A stretch of DNA of 64,000 bases, from contig NC_064650.1 in assembly GCF_001723175.1 (NCBI RefSeq), forward strand, positions 5,704,001 through 5,768,000, given 5' to 3'. The position numbers and the translations under genes were made by a program. Shown one piece after another: positions 12,809 through 24,454 of this stretch. Positions within the stretch are counted from its first letter, which is position 1, and each line of letters opens with the position of its first letter. This DNA is from Penicillium oxalicum (lineage: Eukaryota > Ascomycota > Eurotiomycetes > Eurotiales > Aspergillaceae). The notes below the pieces were generated by a model. The model was given only the letters and a program-made list of their open reading frames with translations. It did not search any database and was not told the DNA's origin.

Positions 12809-14200
12809 TTTGAACAATCTCGATCCTGTCGAAGACGCGTAGATAGCAAATTTTGATACAAAAAGGAACGAACTCCGGGGGCAGAAAAGCCTAGGTCATT
12901 CAGCTACCAGGCGCTATTTTCGGGGAGGTGGTGGCACGGCAGAGTGGAATCTTGATGGATTAATGGTCGCGACCACTTGAGATTCTCATCCTCGGCATGA
13001 AGGGAATAGAAACGCTTCACTGCCCGCGCGTGGAGAGAGAGATGTGGGGAGCTCCCGCTGTATCACGTGAGAAACAGTCCACGATGAGTGCTACAATTGA
13101 TGAATAAGAGAATTAAGAGGCAGATGAGGGAGGAATTCCTTGGATAGAGGTGGGCTGGAGGTCGGGGCAAATTCTCCGGCAGTTGATCGATTATTAGAAA
13201 TAATTGAAAACAATCGTGAACGAAACCAATGGTGACAGCCTATCTCCTTCATGCGCGGCAGTCTGTTACCAGCACGCTCCAAGGAGATCAATCAAACTGC
13301 GTTTGTCTGTCGACCAGTTTTTAGCCATCAAGGTCAACCCTCTATATTGTGGAACTATTTTTCACGGAGCCAAGCGACACCATGGAATTAACAAATCATC
13401 ACTGTATACAGAACTCTCTTGCGCAAAAATTGGCTTGCAAAAGCTGTATTTTTCGTTGAAGTCAGCTGAGTTCGAGGCGCAACTGAGTTCGACGCTCAAT
13501 TCGATGCTTGAGATGCTGAATAGGATGTTGAATGAGGACCATCTCAAGGTACTGAATTAGTCACGAAAGTAAATCCATAAATTGAATGATAAGGTTGGGA
13601 TGGATTTAATATTTGGTGGTTGATTTGACTTCCATGGCGCATCGCTTTATTCCGTGGTTATTTCCGACGGCAGACAAAGTCTCTGCGCCTAGGAAGACTA
13701 CTATTTCAAGAATTGAACCAGGTACCAGGGGAAGCCATATACTCAAAGATTATGGAAAGTTTCAAGCCGCCAATTTGCTTCCTACGGGGTGCTCGATTAG
13801 AGAGGCTCAATGGACTTTCTGGTAATGATGTCTGCGATGCCAAGACATGATGATCTTCTTTTTCTTCAGGACGTCCCAACGGCTGCCAGTGTCTATCGTG
13901 CACAAGGTTGGCCGACATGCACCGGACAGATCCTTCCAGGAGTTACAGCACGGGTAGCCTCATCCGGAGCTCGCGGAAAAGGTCCTGAGGATGATTGATC
14001 AGGGCGTATAGAAGCCCACCCTGGCATCCACTTATACCTGGGAGCAAACAGGAAGGTGGCGTCACACGCTTGGCCAATGGTATGCCTATGTCCAAGGCGT
14101 CAGGATTCTTGTCAAGTCCTCAATCTGGAAGGTGAAATTGAGCGCAGCCACTCCGAGGGACCAAAGTAGCAAAGCCAGTCAATAGTGTGGAAATTGGTGT

Positions 14201-14230
14201 GCTCTGAGCTCTGAGCTCCGAGCTCTGAGC
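14201..14230. repeat. Heptamer tandem repeat (GCTCTGA)n
   Basis: About four units of a 7-base motif, GCTCTGA with one variant unit (GCTCCGA), in the spacer between Med4 and the esterase. Because each unit holds GAGCTC overlaps, the tract is partly self-complementary. Length is small, so it may be ordinary slippage. Confidence 0.6.
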
Positions 14231-14499
14231 CCTGTGTTGCCAGGACGTCGGAGGGTTTTTGTTTGTTGACCGGAGAGCTCTCAACTGGAAGATGGCACGT
14301 GCCTCGACATGGGATTCGAGGATATGCTGGGGAGAGGCGCGGTCGTCTTGCTTCCTTGACCGCTTCTTCTTTGCTACATGCTCTATGCAGCACAGTCGAG
14401 ACTGAAAGTCATGAGCTGGTCTCCAAAGGGATGGTGATCGTTTGTTCACTGAGAATGCCTTGCGAATATGTCGACAGCGAGCGAGAGCGGCACGCGACT

Positions 14500-14519
14500 G
14501 CGATCGCGATCGCGATCGC
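14500..14519. repeat. Palindromic GCGATC tandem repeat
   Basis: The 20 bases consist of GCGATC repeated, so GCGATCGC occurs three times in overlap. The whole tract equals its own reverse complement. Function unknown. Confidence 0.75.
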
Positions 14520-15300
14520 TTGCTTCCCCTCTCTGACGATGGACCAAGTGGACCGTGATATTTGCATGTTTGGAAAGGCACCGAAGCTCAACCTCCGAGT
14601 TGAACCCGAGTGTTCCAAACGGGGATAGCGGTCTCTTCTAGCGCGTTCCTTCAACGGGGCCTGGCAATGCCCCGGAGTCAAGCCAATAATGATTCCCCAG
14701 ACTCAAGCCCTGCAGGCCTCAGAGCACGACTCCATCCATCTGACCCCACAGTCTCTGGGGATGGGTCTGTGGTCATTCTCTCCCTTTGAGCACGCTTAGC
14801 CCAATTGAGGCTTGCGAGCGAGGAACCATTCCCCAGAGCTGTGTCTTGGCTGTGATGGGTTACTTGACCTCTTTCTCAGCATTCCAACTCTTCCAAGCCT
14901 TCCAGTTCCTGTTCCCGTTCCCCAGATCGGAGGAATCATTTCCCAGCGGGGTATAAGTGGAGCTCGAGGACTCTGAGCCTCTGAAATCTTTACGCAGACT
15001 GGATAGCCGGCACCTTTGACATCATTTACGTCGGGCTCATGTCCTCTTTTGGAGTAATAGTCAGGTCGTCGATGCACGAGTGTGGCGCCCCACCTGAACG
15101 GGGCATGATGCTTCCCGGCTGCTTGACGCACTGTCCTGGAGTCCCGAGTAGCTTACGAATCAATGTGCCAGACCTTGAACCTACCTAAAGCTTGCGAGCG
15201 GATGATGGAGCTCAACGAATGGATTTCCCCGCACAGATTCGCCGAGGCTCGCTGCCGGATCTGTCATAGATTCCTTCGACGGATTGCTGGTGCTCGGGTG

Positions 15301-15309
15301 GTATATAGG
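15301..15309 (+). promoter_or_regulatory. TATA box of the carboxylesterase gene
   Basis: GTATATAGG lies about 62 bases before the ATG at 15371, a normal distance for a strongly expressed secreted fungal enzyme with a short leader. Assigned from position and match only. Confidence 0.5.
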
Positions 15310-15370
15310 TCCCGCGCCTCCCGGGAAATCGGGATTGCGAAGCGGAAGTGCAAGCATCCCTAGCCGCATC

Positions 15371-17248
15371 ATGAAAGCTGCTACTTTGCTTCTAGGACTG
15401 GCTTCGGCCTCCTTTGCGGCAGACCTCCCCGTCGTGGACCTCGGATATGAATTGCATCGCGCATTCTCCTTGAATGTGAGTGTATTCTGGCAACCAACGC
15501 CGCCGATATGAAAGAAAAAAAATGGAAGAAGAGATCCGCGCCGACTCACACACGTATTAGCACACAACGGGTCAGTACAATTTCAGCAACATTCGATATG
15601 CGGCTCCTCCCTGGGTGACCTTCGCTTCCGCGCGCCCGTGGCCCGGAGAAGAACCGATCCCACGTTCAGACCGGTGATGTCGGGCGCATGTGCCCCCAGG
15701 CTACTCCCTTGTGGGAGACCGCTATCGAGCCGTCATTCCTGTTGAGTCTGCTGTACAACACCACGTTTACCAAGTCCACCAACATCTCCTCCTACAACTA
15801 TACCGCGGAGAAGATCGATCCCCGCGTGACCGAGGATTGCCTCTTCCTTGATGTGGTGGTGCCTCAAAAGATCTTCGATCGTGCTCGCTCGTACACCAAC
15901 AGCACGAAGAATAAGTCCTTCATTCCTAAGAACAAATTGGCCCCTGTGCTGGTATGGATCTACGGTGGCGGTTACGTGGGCGGCGATAAGAGTGGTCAGG
16001 ATCCACGGGCCTGATCACGCGCAGTCAAGTCGTCGGTGAGGGTGTGGTATACGTTGCGCTTAACTACCGAGTAAGTGATGGAAACCTCATACAGACCTCA
16101 TTTCTGGGGGAAAGAGAAGAATCCCCCACACAAAACCATGTCCTAACAAGTTTGCTCTCTTGTAGCTCGGCGCTTTTGGGTGGCTTGGTGGTGAATCTAT
16201 CAAGGCGAATGGAACTGCCAACGCTGCTCTGCACGACCAGCGGTTCGCTCTGGACTGGGTGTACAAGAACATTCACCTCTTCGGCGGCGACCCCACTCGA
16301 GTGACCGTCATGGGCGAGTCTGCCGGTGGTGGTTCCATCATGCACCAGATCACGGCCTATGGAGGCAACGCAGGGCCTTCTCCCTTCAAGCAGGCCATTC
16401 TCCAAAGCCCCGGCTGGGTTCCCATTCCGGATGAGAGACAGCCTGAGCAAACTCTGCAGCAGTTTCTGGATGTTCTCAACGTGAGCACCATCGACGAAGC
16501 TCGCAAGTTGCCCTCGAGCAAGTTGATCGCGGCCAATGCTTATCAGGTCGCGACCAAGTCCCAATGGGGCTCCTTCATCTACGGGCCCGTGGTTGACGGG
16601 ACCTTTGTTCCTGAATTGCCCGGCAAGCTTCTCAAAGAAGGCAACTTTGACCACAACCTGAACATCATGGTTGGACACAACGCCGATGAGGGACTCGTCT
16701 TCACGTCTCCGGATAGCCGCGATGAGAACGGACTCACCATGCAGCTTAAACAGCAGTTCCCCTACATGAAGAAGAACGTCAGTGATTACGTCGCCAACAC
16801 CTTGTACCCACCCAAGTACGATGGCTCCTACGGCTACACCACGCCCCTGGCGCGTGCCGCCTTGGTGATCTCGGATTTGGTCTTTGTGTGCAACACCGAC
16901 TACTTCAACCGAGCCTACGAGAACCAGACCTACGCGTACGAGTTCAGTGTCCCCCCAGCCATCCACGGGCAGGATGTCGGGTATACCTTCTTCAACAAGG
17001 GCGAGCAGTCTGGTAATTCCCTGCTCGGCAAGCAGAATAGCACTGTCGCCGAGGTCATGCAGGACTACTTCACCTCCTTTGCTCAGAGTGGCAAGCCTCG
17101 CTCTCCGCTCGGTCCGGGCTTCCACCAGTACGGTGAGAAGGGCACCCTGGTGGATTTGAGCACCACCAAGATCGCGAGAGAGCGTGACCCGACCAACAAC
17201 CCTCGCTGCCGATTCTGGCAGACTGCCAACTTTGCTGGTGAGGCCTGA
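15371..17248 (+). pseudogene. Type-B carboxylesterase/lipase, secreted, with three frameshifts
   Basis: Exon 1 is 15371-15475 (signal peptide MKAATLLLGLASASFA), exon 2 15561-16070 and exon 3 16166-17248. The fold is the alpha/beta-hydrolase of the carboxylesterase type-B family: TTGQYNFSNIRYAAPP, VTEDCLFLDVVVP, VLVWIYGGGYVGG (oxyanion hole), YVALNYR, then GDPTRVTVMGESAGGGS with the nucleophilic serine. Exon 2 cannot be read in one frame. At about 15607-15612, 15641-15645 and 16006-16009 one base is missing relative to the conserved reading (PPLGDLRF, APVAPEKN, GQDPRGLIT). In each case the site is a run of three C or G where four would restore the frame. Splice phases elsewhere are intact, as is the rest of the protein. 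Either three homopolymer errors in the assembly or a young pseudogene; the regular pattern favours sequence error. Substrate unknown. Confidence 0.8.
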
Positions 17249-19807
17249 GGGGTGGGGGTGGAAGCGAGTGCGGTGTTGCCATCCTGACTCTTGAGGCAAT
17301 TCTTGACGTCAATTAATGAATCTCCAATAATACTCTGATCATGAAATGTTTTAAATGGGTCCCGAGGGGGCGTGCGATCCCCTCGGTATTCTGATTTCAA
17401 GTACAAGATTCGAGGTTTGATCCTACAGAATTAATGAGAGACCAGACTCCATCAACCTTACACAGAACGAGTAGAGAGTCCCGTACCTGTAATCAACCTT
17501 AATCTCCTCACCCCACCATATTATCTGATGACCCACGCGGACAGGACGAGCTTCCATTCACTTACGAAATCGGCTCTGAAGAGTCTGTCCGTATACTTCG
17601 TCGAGCGAACTAAAAGCAGATAAATGAATGGAGCTCCCGGACGCAGCTCAGGACGTTCGCGCGCCGCATCTCTTTTTTCTTTTCTTGCTTTCACACAGGC
17701 ACAACCCGGATGCTTTATTGGTGGAAGATACATCACGTGGTGAAGTATTACCCTGATCTTGCGTATAAGATGTCTACGTGAGAATAGAAAACACAAAATG
17801 GAACCCCACGATTGTATCAATATGGGTCTATACGATAGGTAGATTGTTGTCCCCATTACTTTGTATGGACAATGTGGTTACGTGGTGAGCTCCAAAACAT
17901 GGAGCTCGAGCTGCGATAGGTTGGGGACTCGAGGAGTCCTCCATACATCCTATTCACGCCACTTACGCAGGAACAGACTATTGTACTATGTTTATATCAG
18001 AGGTGATCATCATGGGTTCATCTGATCACAGATGCGGGTCCCTTGACTTTTCGTGTCGAGAGATTGACAGATTACTTGAAAACATTGAGCTTTTCTTACT
18101 TGCCGTTGCACAACTGGACACTCCGCGCCAGGCTATCATACGGTACACACTTGTCAAAGATCCATTGTGACTACAGTATGTAGTACTAGACAGCATCCAG
18201 TCCACCAGCATGTGCCTAATTAATGGAAGACTGCCCGGATGAATGATCACTCTGAGAAGATGGAGCAAGAGTTGCGATAGTACTAAGACGAAGCAGTTTG
18301 CCAAAATGACAAGATCTGCCGACAGACACTTTTTTGAAGGACTCCAAAGGTGTGAATCGTACGTGGAGATGAGTGGGGTGAAGGGAGGGGGGAGTGGTGA
18401 GCTCTTCTACTTGTGGTATAAGCGGCACTTTAAGCCGCAAATTACCGTCCGTGATTATTCTGCACAAGACATCTATTTCCCTGCTCTTCCGATCAAGATA
18501 GCTGTAGGCATCGTACTGTAGTATGTTCTGTGGCGAACCCTGTTTTCCCCGGCCTGCTTCAGGAATATTCAGTGATATGTGATATTCCAGACCCTCGAGT
18601 CGTTCCCACTTGCTGCGCGTGAGTTAGTAGATCATGATATCATGCCCATACCCAATAAAAAGTTCCAGTTTGGAGGGACACCCTCCTTAATCTAAGCCAA
18701 CTGCCAGCCTTTAGCCCGGAGAAGACTTCAAAAAGAAGTATTCACTCCATCGTATCAACGTAGAGACTTTGTAATTGAATTTTGCTTTCAATTTTGCATA
18801 TACATCTGTGTATAAATAGCTGTGTGTCCATGTGTATGTGTGTATGTGTGTTTCCAGTTACCCCAACCGACAGCCCCCCACACATATGGATTGGTATTAA
18901 GGTAATGATCTATCCGATTGAAGGTATAAGGGTGCCGTGCCGTGCGGCCGGGCCCGTTCCAACCAAGCCAAAGGACCGGGCAATGTTACGCACACCCAGA
19001 ACGGGATACATCGATCATCGGAAAGCAGGTACAGTGATGAATTTCGCACACAACAAGAAAAAAAAAACAAAAGCAAAGATCAGGTACCCGGAAACCCACC
19101 AGCCGAAATTCTTAACAATCTTTCTAGTCATGGCGCCATAGGGATGTGTGTATTTGATCGCAGGGGTGGCCAGTCTATTTCTTTTTCTAAGACCGACTGT
19201 ATCAATTCGATTCTCGATCCCAATTCTTCAGATCGTCGCGGGAGTAACCGGCTATAAATACGATCCTACCATGGCTGTCATTTTTAATTAATTGAGGCTG
19301 AAAATTCATAGCAACCTTAAGACAGAAGAGCTCAGTGCTCACACAGATGGAAGAATCGGGTCTTCAGTGCTGGTATAGCTCGCACATGCATTGTCGAGCA
19401 GATTGACAGTCGACTTGGTGCGGGGACGTTGCATCGATTCTGAAGGCCTTGGTAAAACCATGCATAGTAACGATATGATCAGAGACATATGACGATAGCT
19501 GGGATTCTGGTGTGATCTCACACCTTGCATCGTGTACAACCTAATGCTTTGCTTCAGCATAACCAAATCGAGCTCTCCAAGATCTGCAGACGGGAGAAGA
19601 TTCTGCAAAATCAAGGAACAAGAGTCTAAGTGACCAATATGGGTCTTGTTGGACATGAAATGGCATCAATAGCTGTCTAAAGGGCTATAAAGTGCCTTCC
19701 TTTCGCTCCTGATCTGATTGCTGTTCAAACATCTTCCCTCAGCATGAAACTTCCTCCCTATCATTCGACCACTGATCTCCCTATTTCACGCAAATCTCTT
19801 CCATCAG
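17249..19807. other. Gene-poor intergenic region
   Basis: No supported gene in 2.56 kb. An ATG-started frame of 92 codons (18243-18521) has no codon bias or motif I trust. A run of GT dinucleotide variants lies at 18822-18852. A TATA-like CTATAAAG at 19685-19692 may serve the small gene that follows. Confidence 0.5.
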
Positions 19808-20379
19808 GAACTTTGTGGCCCTGTCCAATGTCTCAACTGCCCTTGCACTCGAGCAATTGAATGAATTGAAGCAGCTTATCGAGCAGAGCTGTGGGGCGGT
19901 CGACCCAGAATGTAAGTCTCCTGTCCGCAGAACAGTATCTAGTAGATACTGTCCAGTAGGTAACAGGCGTGGGAACCCCCCCCCGGGCCATTCGAACCAA
20001 GAGGATCTCCATTTTATACAGGTGGTTACAAGGATGAGCAAACCTTCACCAGGAACATACAAATCATGGAAAGTATACTGCTCTGGTCGCATGTCGAGTA
20101 TCCTTTCCTCTTGGAGTTCCCGATTCCAAAGAAGTCTCTAATCTGAATCTTTGTGCAGTCTCTGCTGGCGACTTGATTGGGGCAAAGAGGTTCAAGGTCG
20201 ATACTCCTCAGCAGTGCGTGGACCGTTGTGTTCAGCACTCTGAATGTACTCATGCAAACTGGTCGAAGAAACGGGTGGACAACCAGATCACCTGCTGGAA
20301 CAAGAAGAAGGGGAAGGACACATCGCCTTCGGATGACCACCCCGACTACGCCAGTCTTTTTGTCCAACCCAGGAAGTAA
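19808..20379 (+). CDS. Small cysteine-containing protein, PAN/Apple-like, 5' end unresolved
   Basis: Three coding segments join in phase: 19808-19911, 20022-20072 and 20159-20379. Both introns are convincing (GTAAGT donor with an ACAG acceptor; GTATAC donor with CTAAT branch and GCAG acceptor). The N-terminal part is helical (STALALEQLNELKQLIEQSCG); the C-terminal part, DTPQQCVDRCVQHSECTHANW to TCWNKKKG, has the cysteine spacing of a PAN/Apple-like module, usually a protein- or carbohydrate-binding fold in secreted proteins. No in-frame ATG exists before the helical part. The ATG at 19744 is out of frame, though a neighbouring frame there encodes a hydrophobic, signal-like stretch (LPIIRPLISLFHANLF). 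So the first exon is missing, misread, or disrupted. Function unknown; the domain call is tentative. Confidence 0.5.
19932..19952. repeat. Perfect inverted repeat in an intron
   Basis: Arms ACAGTATCTA and TAGATACTGT flank a single G. It sits in the first visible intron of the small PAN-like gene, whose transcript could fold here. A run of nine C follows at 19976-19984. Confidence 0.75.
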
Positions 20380-23300
20380 ACGTTGCCTCCGGACCAGAAA
20401 GGACGAGGTCGTTTTTGCGTCAATGCACGGACCGAGAGAAGGATATCTCTGGTTGTTCAACAAAATTGCTCTCTTCTCCGCGTCGCGCGCCCCAACGTGC
20501 CCAGTTCCATTGGAGTCCTACAGGATTGGATCCATTCTTGAACGTGGCTGTGGGTTGGTTGATTTCAGCCCCCGCTCTTCTTTAAATTGACCTGACAGTC
20601 ACCGTGAGTGTGGCCGAATTCCCAGGATGAAAGTCGCTGGACAGCTCAACCTGCTCCTTCCCCCGTCTCACTTTTGGGTATGGTGGTTTTCGTGGTCTTT
20701 TTGCGTTAAAACTCAATATGAGTGATGAAATACTTCGTCTAATTCTTATACATGTCCATTTTGGTGCATCCGAAGAATACCAGATTCATTAGTCTTGATC
20801 AAGTGTACCGTGGAATTGATCCGAGCTCAACGGCGTCGGATTTATTTCACCGTGCGGGTTTACCCTTATGAGGTCCTTTCATCCGAGCCGACCTTAAAAG
20901 CGGTTCCGGGAGATGAAAAAACAAAAAAAAACTGCCAAGCGACGAGGGGATGGAAAAGGAAGACAATAGAGGAAGGCAAACCCCCCGGATATGGCTCAGC
21001 TGACTTTTCCAATGAACCATGATCATGATCATAATATAATCCGGAGCCTTCGAGATTGTGGTGAGTCTCGGTCTCAGCCTAGCGAGGCGAAGCTATCGCG
21101 GAAAGTAGCAATCTGAGCGGACCAGATCCAATCAGCCGTCGCAATGGCCGCAGGTGCCTAGACGAAGAAACCCCTCGTATGGTCGCCAAGAACGCCGCCG
21201 TGGCCCCCTCGGCCTCATCCTGAGGACTTGGGGCTTATTTTTTTTCTCACTCACAATGCGGTGTCCATCGAGCGGAGATTTTGCCTCTAAGTGTGCTTAC
21301 CTGGGGAAGGGACACGCGTGTGGTTGACGTGCAATGAGTGATGGAAAGGGAGAATAGAGAGAGAGGGAGGGAGAGAGAGAATGGAGTCTATGGACGATCG
21401 AGTGACCTACTGTTCCTTTTGCACCGGGTCTCAACTCGTTGCCCTCCGAGGTACAGGCACGTGATTTCGTCTTTTCTCCGTCAACGTATTGAGAGGCGCA
21501 CTGAAGCAGTACGGTGGTCAGGGACGTCATGACTACTAAATAATTCCGGTCGGAACACAGCAGATGTCTCTCGTGAATGAGTGGGAGCCTTCTCTCTCTC
21601 TCAGACAGTAGTCACAATGCTACTACTGTAGAGCACTAGGACTAAGCTCAAAAATAGATCTACTCCACCTGGACCTGAGTGGACAGTGAGACCTCGTTTG
21701 TCACTCTTTGGTCACTTCTTTGTCACTCGTGGGAAAAAAAAAAGAGAAAGAGAGAGAGAAAAAAAGGGCCAAGAGCCTGAAAGGGTCCGACACAGGGTCC
21801 CCGTTTGGGGAGAGGGGAAAGGCCAAGGGCACCAATGAGACACGAGAAACCCTTCGGGCCAAAAAGCTTACGCCGGAACGTTAATGTGGAATCGGCCACT
21901 CGACTCGCTCCGACTGGACTCGACTGATCCTCGCACCATTTGGGCACAAGGAGTACATTCGGCTGCCCCGACTTTCCATTCTGTCTGTCTCTCTCTCTAG
22001 CTATTCCCAGGCCGTTCATCTGTTGATCCTGGGCAGTGCTGGATATTTCCTTCCGCACCTGAAGGGGGAGCACAATGACTTTGGTCGTTCGTTTCCCCAC
22101 CCCATCGTTGTAGCTCGGCGACCAGAGAGGCCAGCGTCGACTGGGGATAGAGTTTTGGGAGAGAGTGGGCAGAATTAGGCAGAGATGGTGTCCCGAACGA
22201 TCTTCCGGAACTCCCGTGTTTCGCTCACGTCTAATAATACTCTGAGCCTGGACAGTCCCGGTCTCACTTGGTCCCATGTCTCGACACCGTACATCCGTAC
22301 TTCGGTATGAGGGGAGAAGACTCGGTACTCGGTCGATCCAGAGATCCATAGGCATCTACGTTTATCGTCTTTGACTCCGGCCCATCCACCTCTTGCATCC
22401 TTTTAGTCTCGGGGATCATGTGAACGGCAGGGTACCGTGACTTTCTTTATAATCGTCTCCCCTCGTTGCGACCCATCCGCGAGGTCGCCTTTGGTCCCTC
22501 TCACTGCTGGTCCTCTCAGACGAAAGGTGTGCTCGGTTCTTTCCTCTTGCCTTTCCCAGACTCTCCCTTGCGCTTCACCGTGCGGTCGTGCAGTCATCCT
22601 ACGACCGGAAAGGTATCGAGGGCAAACTCCTCGAGTGCGGTATCAGATTGCGCCTCTGCCAAGCTTCCCTCTTGGTTCGCTCGGACCCTCCCCTCACAGT
22701 ATACGGCTCGACACGCTATACTCCTCCACCGAACGAGTCGCACTGCTTGGTATCCTCTGATCCGGTGCGGGACTCCCTACCGTCTCTTCTTTCGGAGATT
22801 ATTGAACTTTCCAGGTTCGACCCGTCTCGACTCGGTGTGCTTCAATTCGCCTCATTCGAATCTCATCGGCTAGTCTCACTCTCACGGCCAATTTGGGGGC
22901 GGCCCTTTCTCTCTCTCTCTCTTCCCCCAGCTACGATTGGCCCCTGGGAGCTTGTCCATCATCAGACAACGCTGATTCCACTTTTTTCCTCCGGGAAGTG
23001 TGATCGTCCTCGTCGGATGCTTACAAGTGGTTCGCAATCCCCCTCCTCTGCTGGCGTGATCGCACACTGGTGTCCGACTCTTTTTTTTTGGTCCTCTTCT
23101 TCTCCCTCTCATTCTCTCCACTCTCTCCTTTCTTGACAAATCGCAGAGATCTCAGAACTCGTCACCGTCCTGATCAGTTCGTGGGCCGTTACCGATTCCC
23201 CCACTCACCTTGGGCGCAACGGTCCATCTACTTTTGGGGATCGTCCTTCACCCGGCGCGCAGTGGGCAGAGTCTCTCATACAGAAGGGCGAGGGAGAATA

Positions 23301-23420
23301 AAGCAAGAGCAACAAATAACAGTGTTTGAGGAAAAGAAAGGTCAAAAAACAAAAGGCACGACTTTCATCTCATCCCATCCACCCTCTTCGTGCGACTTAC
23401 CGGTCCCCGATCCACCCACC
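20380..23420. other. Gene-poor region and long pyrimidine-rich leader
   Basis: Three kilobases without a supported gene. Between 21330 and 21400 there is a purine-rich (GA)n stretch, and from about 22440 to 23420 the plus strand is strongly pyrimidine-rich with many CTCTC tracts. A frame of 182 codons at 22588-23136 follows that composition bias and has no recognisable domain. The right end is probably promoter and 5' UTR of the membrane-protein gene at 23421. Confidence 0.5.
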
Positions 23421-24454
23421 ATGTGGCTTCTGTCGTGGTCATATCTCGCCGCGGTCGCGATCGCATCGTCCATTCCTCTCTCCGTCTCACATGAGCTCCA
23501 CCTCCCTTATTATCCCGCTACGCATGCCTCTCAACGTTCGAATACCTACTTGGTAAGTCTCGACCCTGTGGATCTTCCGCCACTGCCACAATCTGGAAGG
23601 TGCATGGACTGACAGCTCTTCCACAGTCCCTACAATGGTCCGTGACAGATGGCTGTCTCTATGCCAATCATGACCAGGTCTTCCCCCCAACCACGTCGAT
23701 GCAGATCCGTGCGCCCGAGGTCCAGGGCGAGTCTCGTGTGCCTCTGAACCAGCGTGAGCTGGAATTTACATATTCGCTGAACGCGCGACGTCTCTCCTCC
23801 GAAGAGGTGGGCAACACGTCCAAGATTGTGCGCATTCAAGTGGAACTTCAAGACCTTCAGGGCGCTCCCGTCACGCACGATGTGGTGGTCCTGGATCTCC
23901 TCGCCCACCCGGACGGCAGTCAACGCATCACCCGCCTCCGAATCGAGCCCGGGATGGGCCATCGCATGCACGGGAATCGCCCCTGGCACATGACCTTCTG
24001 GCAGAGTCAATCCTCCAAATCCAACCCCGAATCCGTCTCGCCAGAGGGTCCAGCATCCAAGACGGTCCCCGACCGGCCCGCTCCCGCCACCATCGACGAC
24101 ACCACCGAAGGAACCTCCGTGGGGTTCATCTTCTCTCCCTACTGGTCCCCTTCCACCTCCTACAACTCCCATCGAGGGCACGGCCACCGACGACCGCCCC
24201 ATCCAGCTCGTCCCTTCATGCACATTGTGCGACCCGTCATTCTCCCCGCCGTCCTGGGCGCCACGGCCGGTCTGGTGGCCTGTCTGGTGGGCTTTGTTAT
24301 TGGCCATCTATGCATGTCGCTGGCGGCTCGTCTGGGACTGCGCCGACCCGGATCCTCAGGACCACCCGCAACAGTTGATGTGGAACAAGGCTCACTCGGA
24401 GAAAAGCTTCCGATCATCTTGGAGGTCTGCGAATCTGAAGAGGACTCGGATTGA
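23421..24454 (+). CDS. Single-pass membrane protein of unknown family
   Basis: Exons 23421-23552 and 23627-24454 give 319 residues. The first about 24 residues (WLLSWSYLAAVAIASSIPL) form a signal peptide. A lumenal or extracellular region follows (about 45-265), with a Ser/Pro-rich part and a His/Arg/Pro-rich segment (HRGHGHRRPPHPARP). One transmembrane helix lies near 275-300 (VILPAVLGATAGLVACLVGFVIG), then a short cytoplasmic tail ending in an acidic cluster (EVCESEEDSD). This gives a type I topology. I do not recognise the family; fungal genomes hold many such conserved but unnamed proteins. The start is supported by the signal peptide, the CACC context before the ATG and the clean phase-0 intron. 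Confidence 0.75.

Larger units (their letters stand above)
12809..15370. other. Long divergent intergenic region, Med4 / carboxylesterase
   Basis: A 2.56-kb spacer. Scattered open frames up to about 118 codons (13204-13560) lack an ATG start or splice signals and resemble no family. It contains a GAGCTCT-type tandem repeat, a GCGATCGC palindromic repeat and, near its right end, a TATA box for the esterase. Confidence 0.5.

Noticed and set aside
13204..13560. 118-codon plus-strand frame
   Set aside because: Begins at TTG, no family resemblance, and no splice sites around it.
16064..17299. 411-codon open frame on the minus strand
   Set aside because: Exact antisense of the carboxylesterase last exon; it has no motif, and long antisense frames are common opposite GC-rich coding exons.
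22588..23136. 182-codon plus-strand frame
   Set aside because: Follows a strong pyrimidine bias in a probable leader; no domain, no splice signals, and an overlapping frame is equally open.
23630..24307. 225-codon minus-strand frame, Gly/Val-rich
   Set aside because: Antisense to the membrane-protein exon; composition reflects the sense codons.
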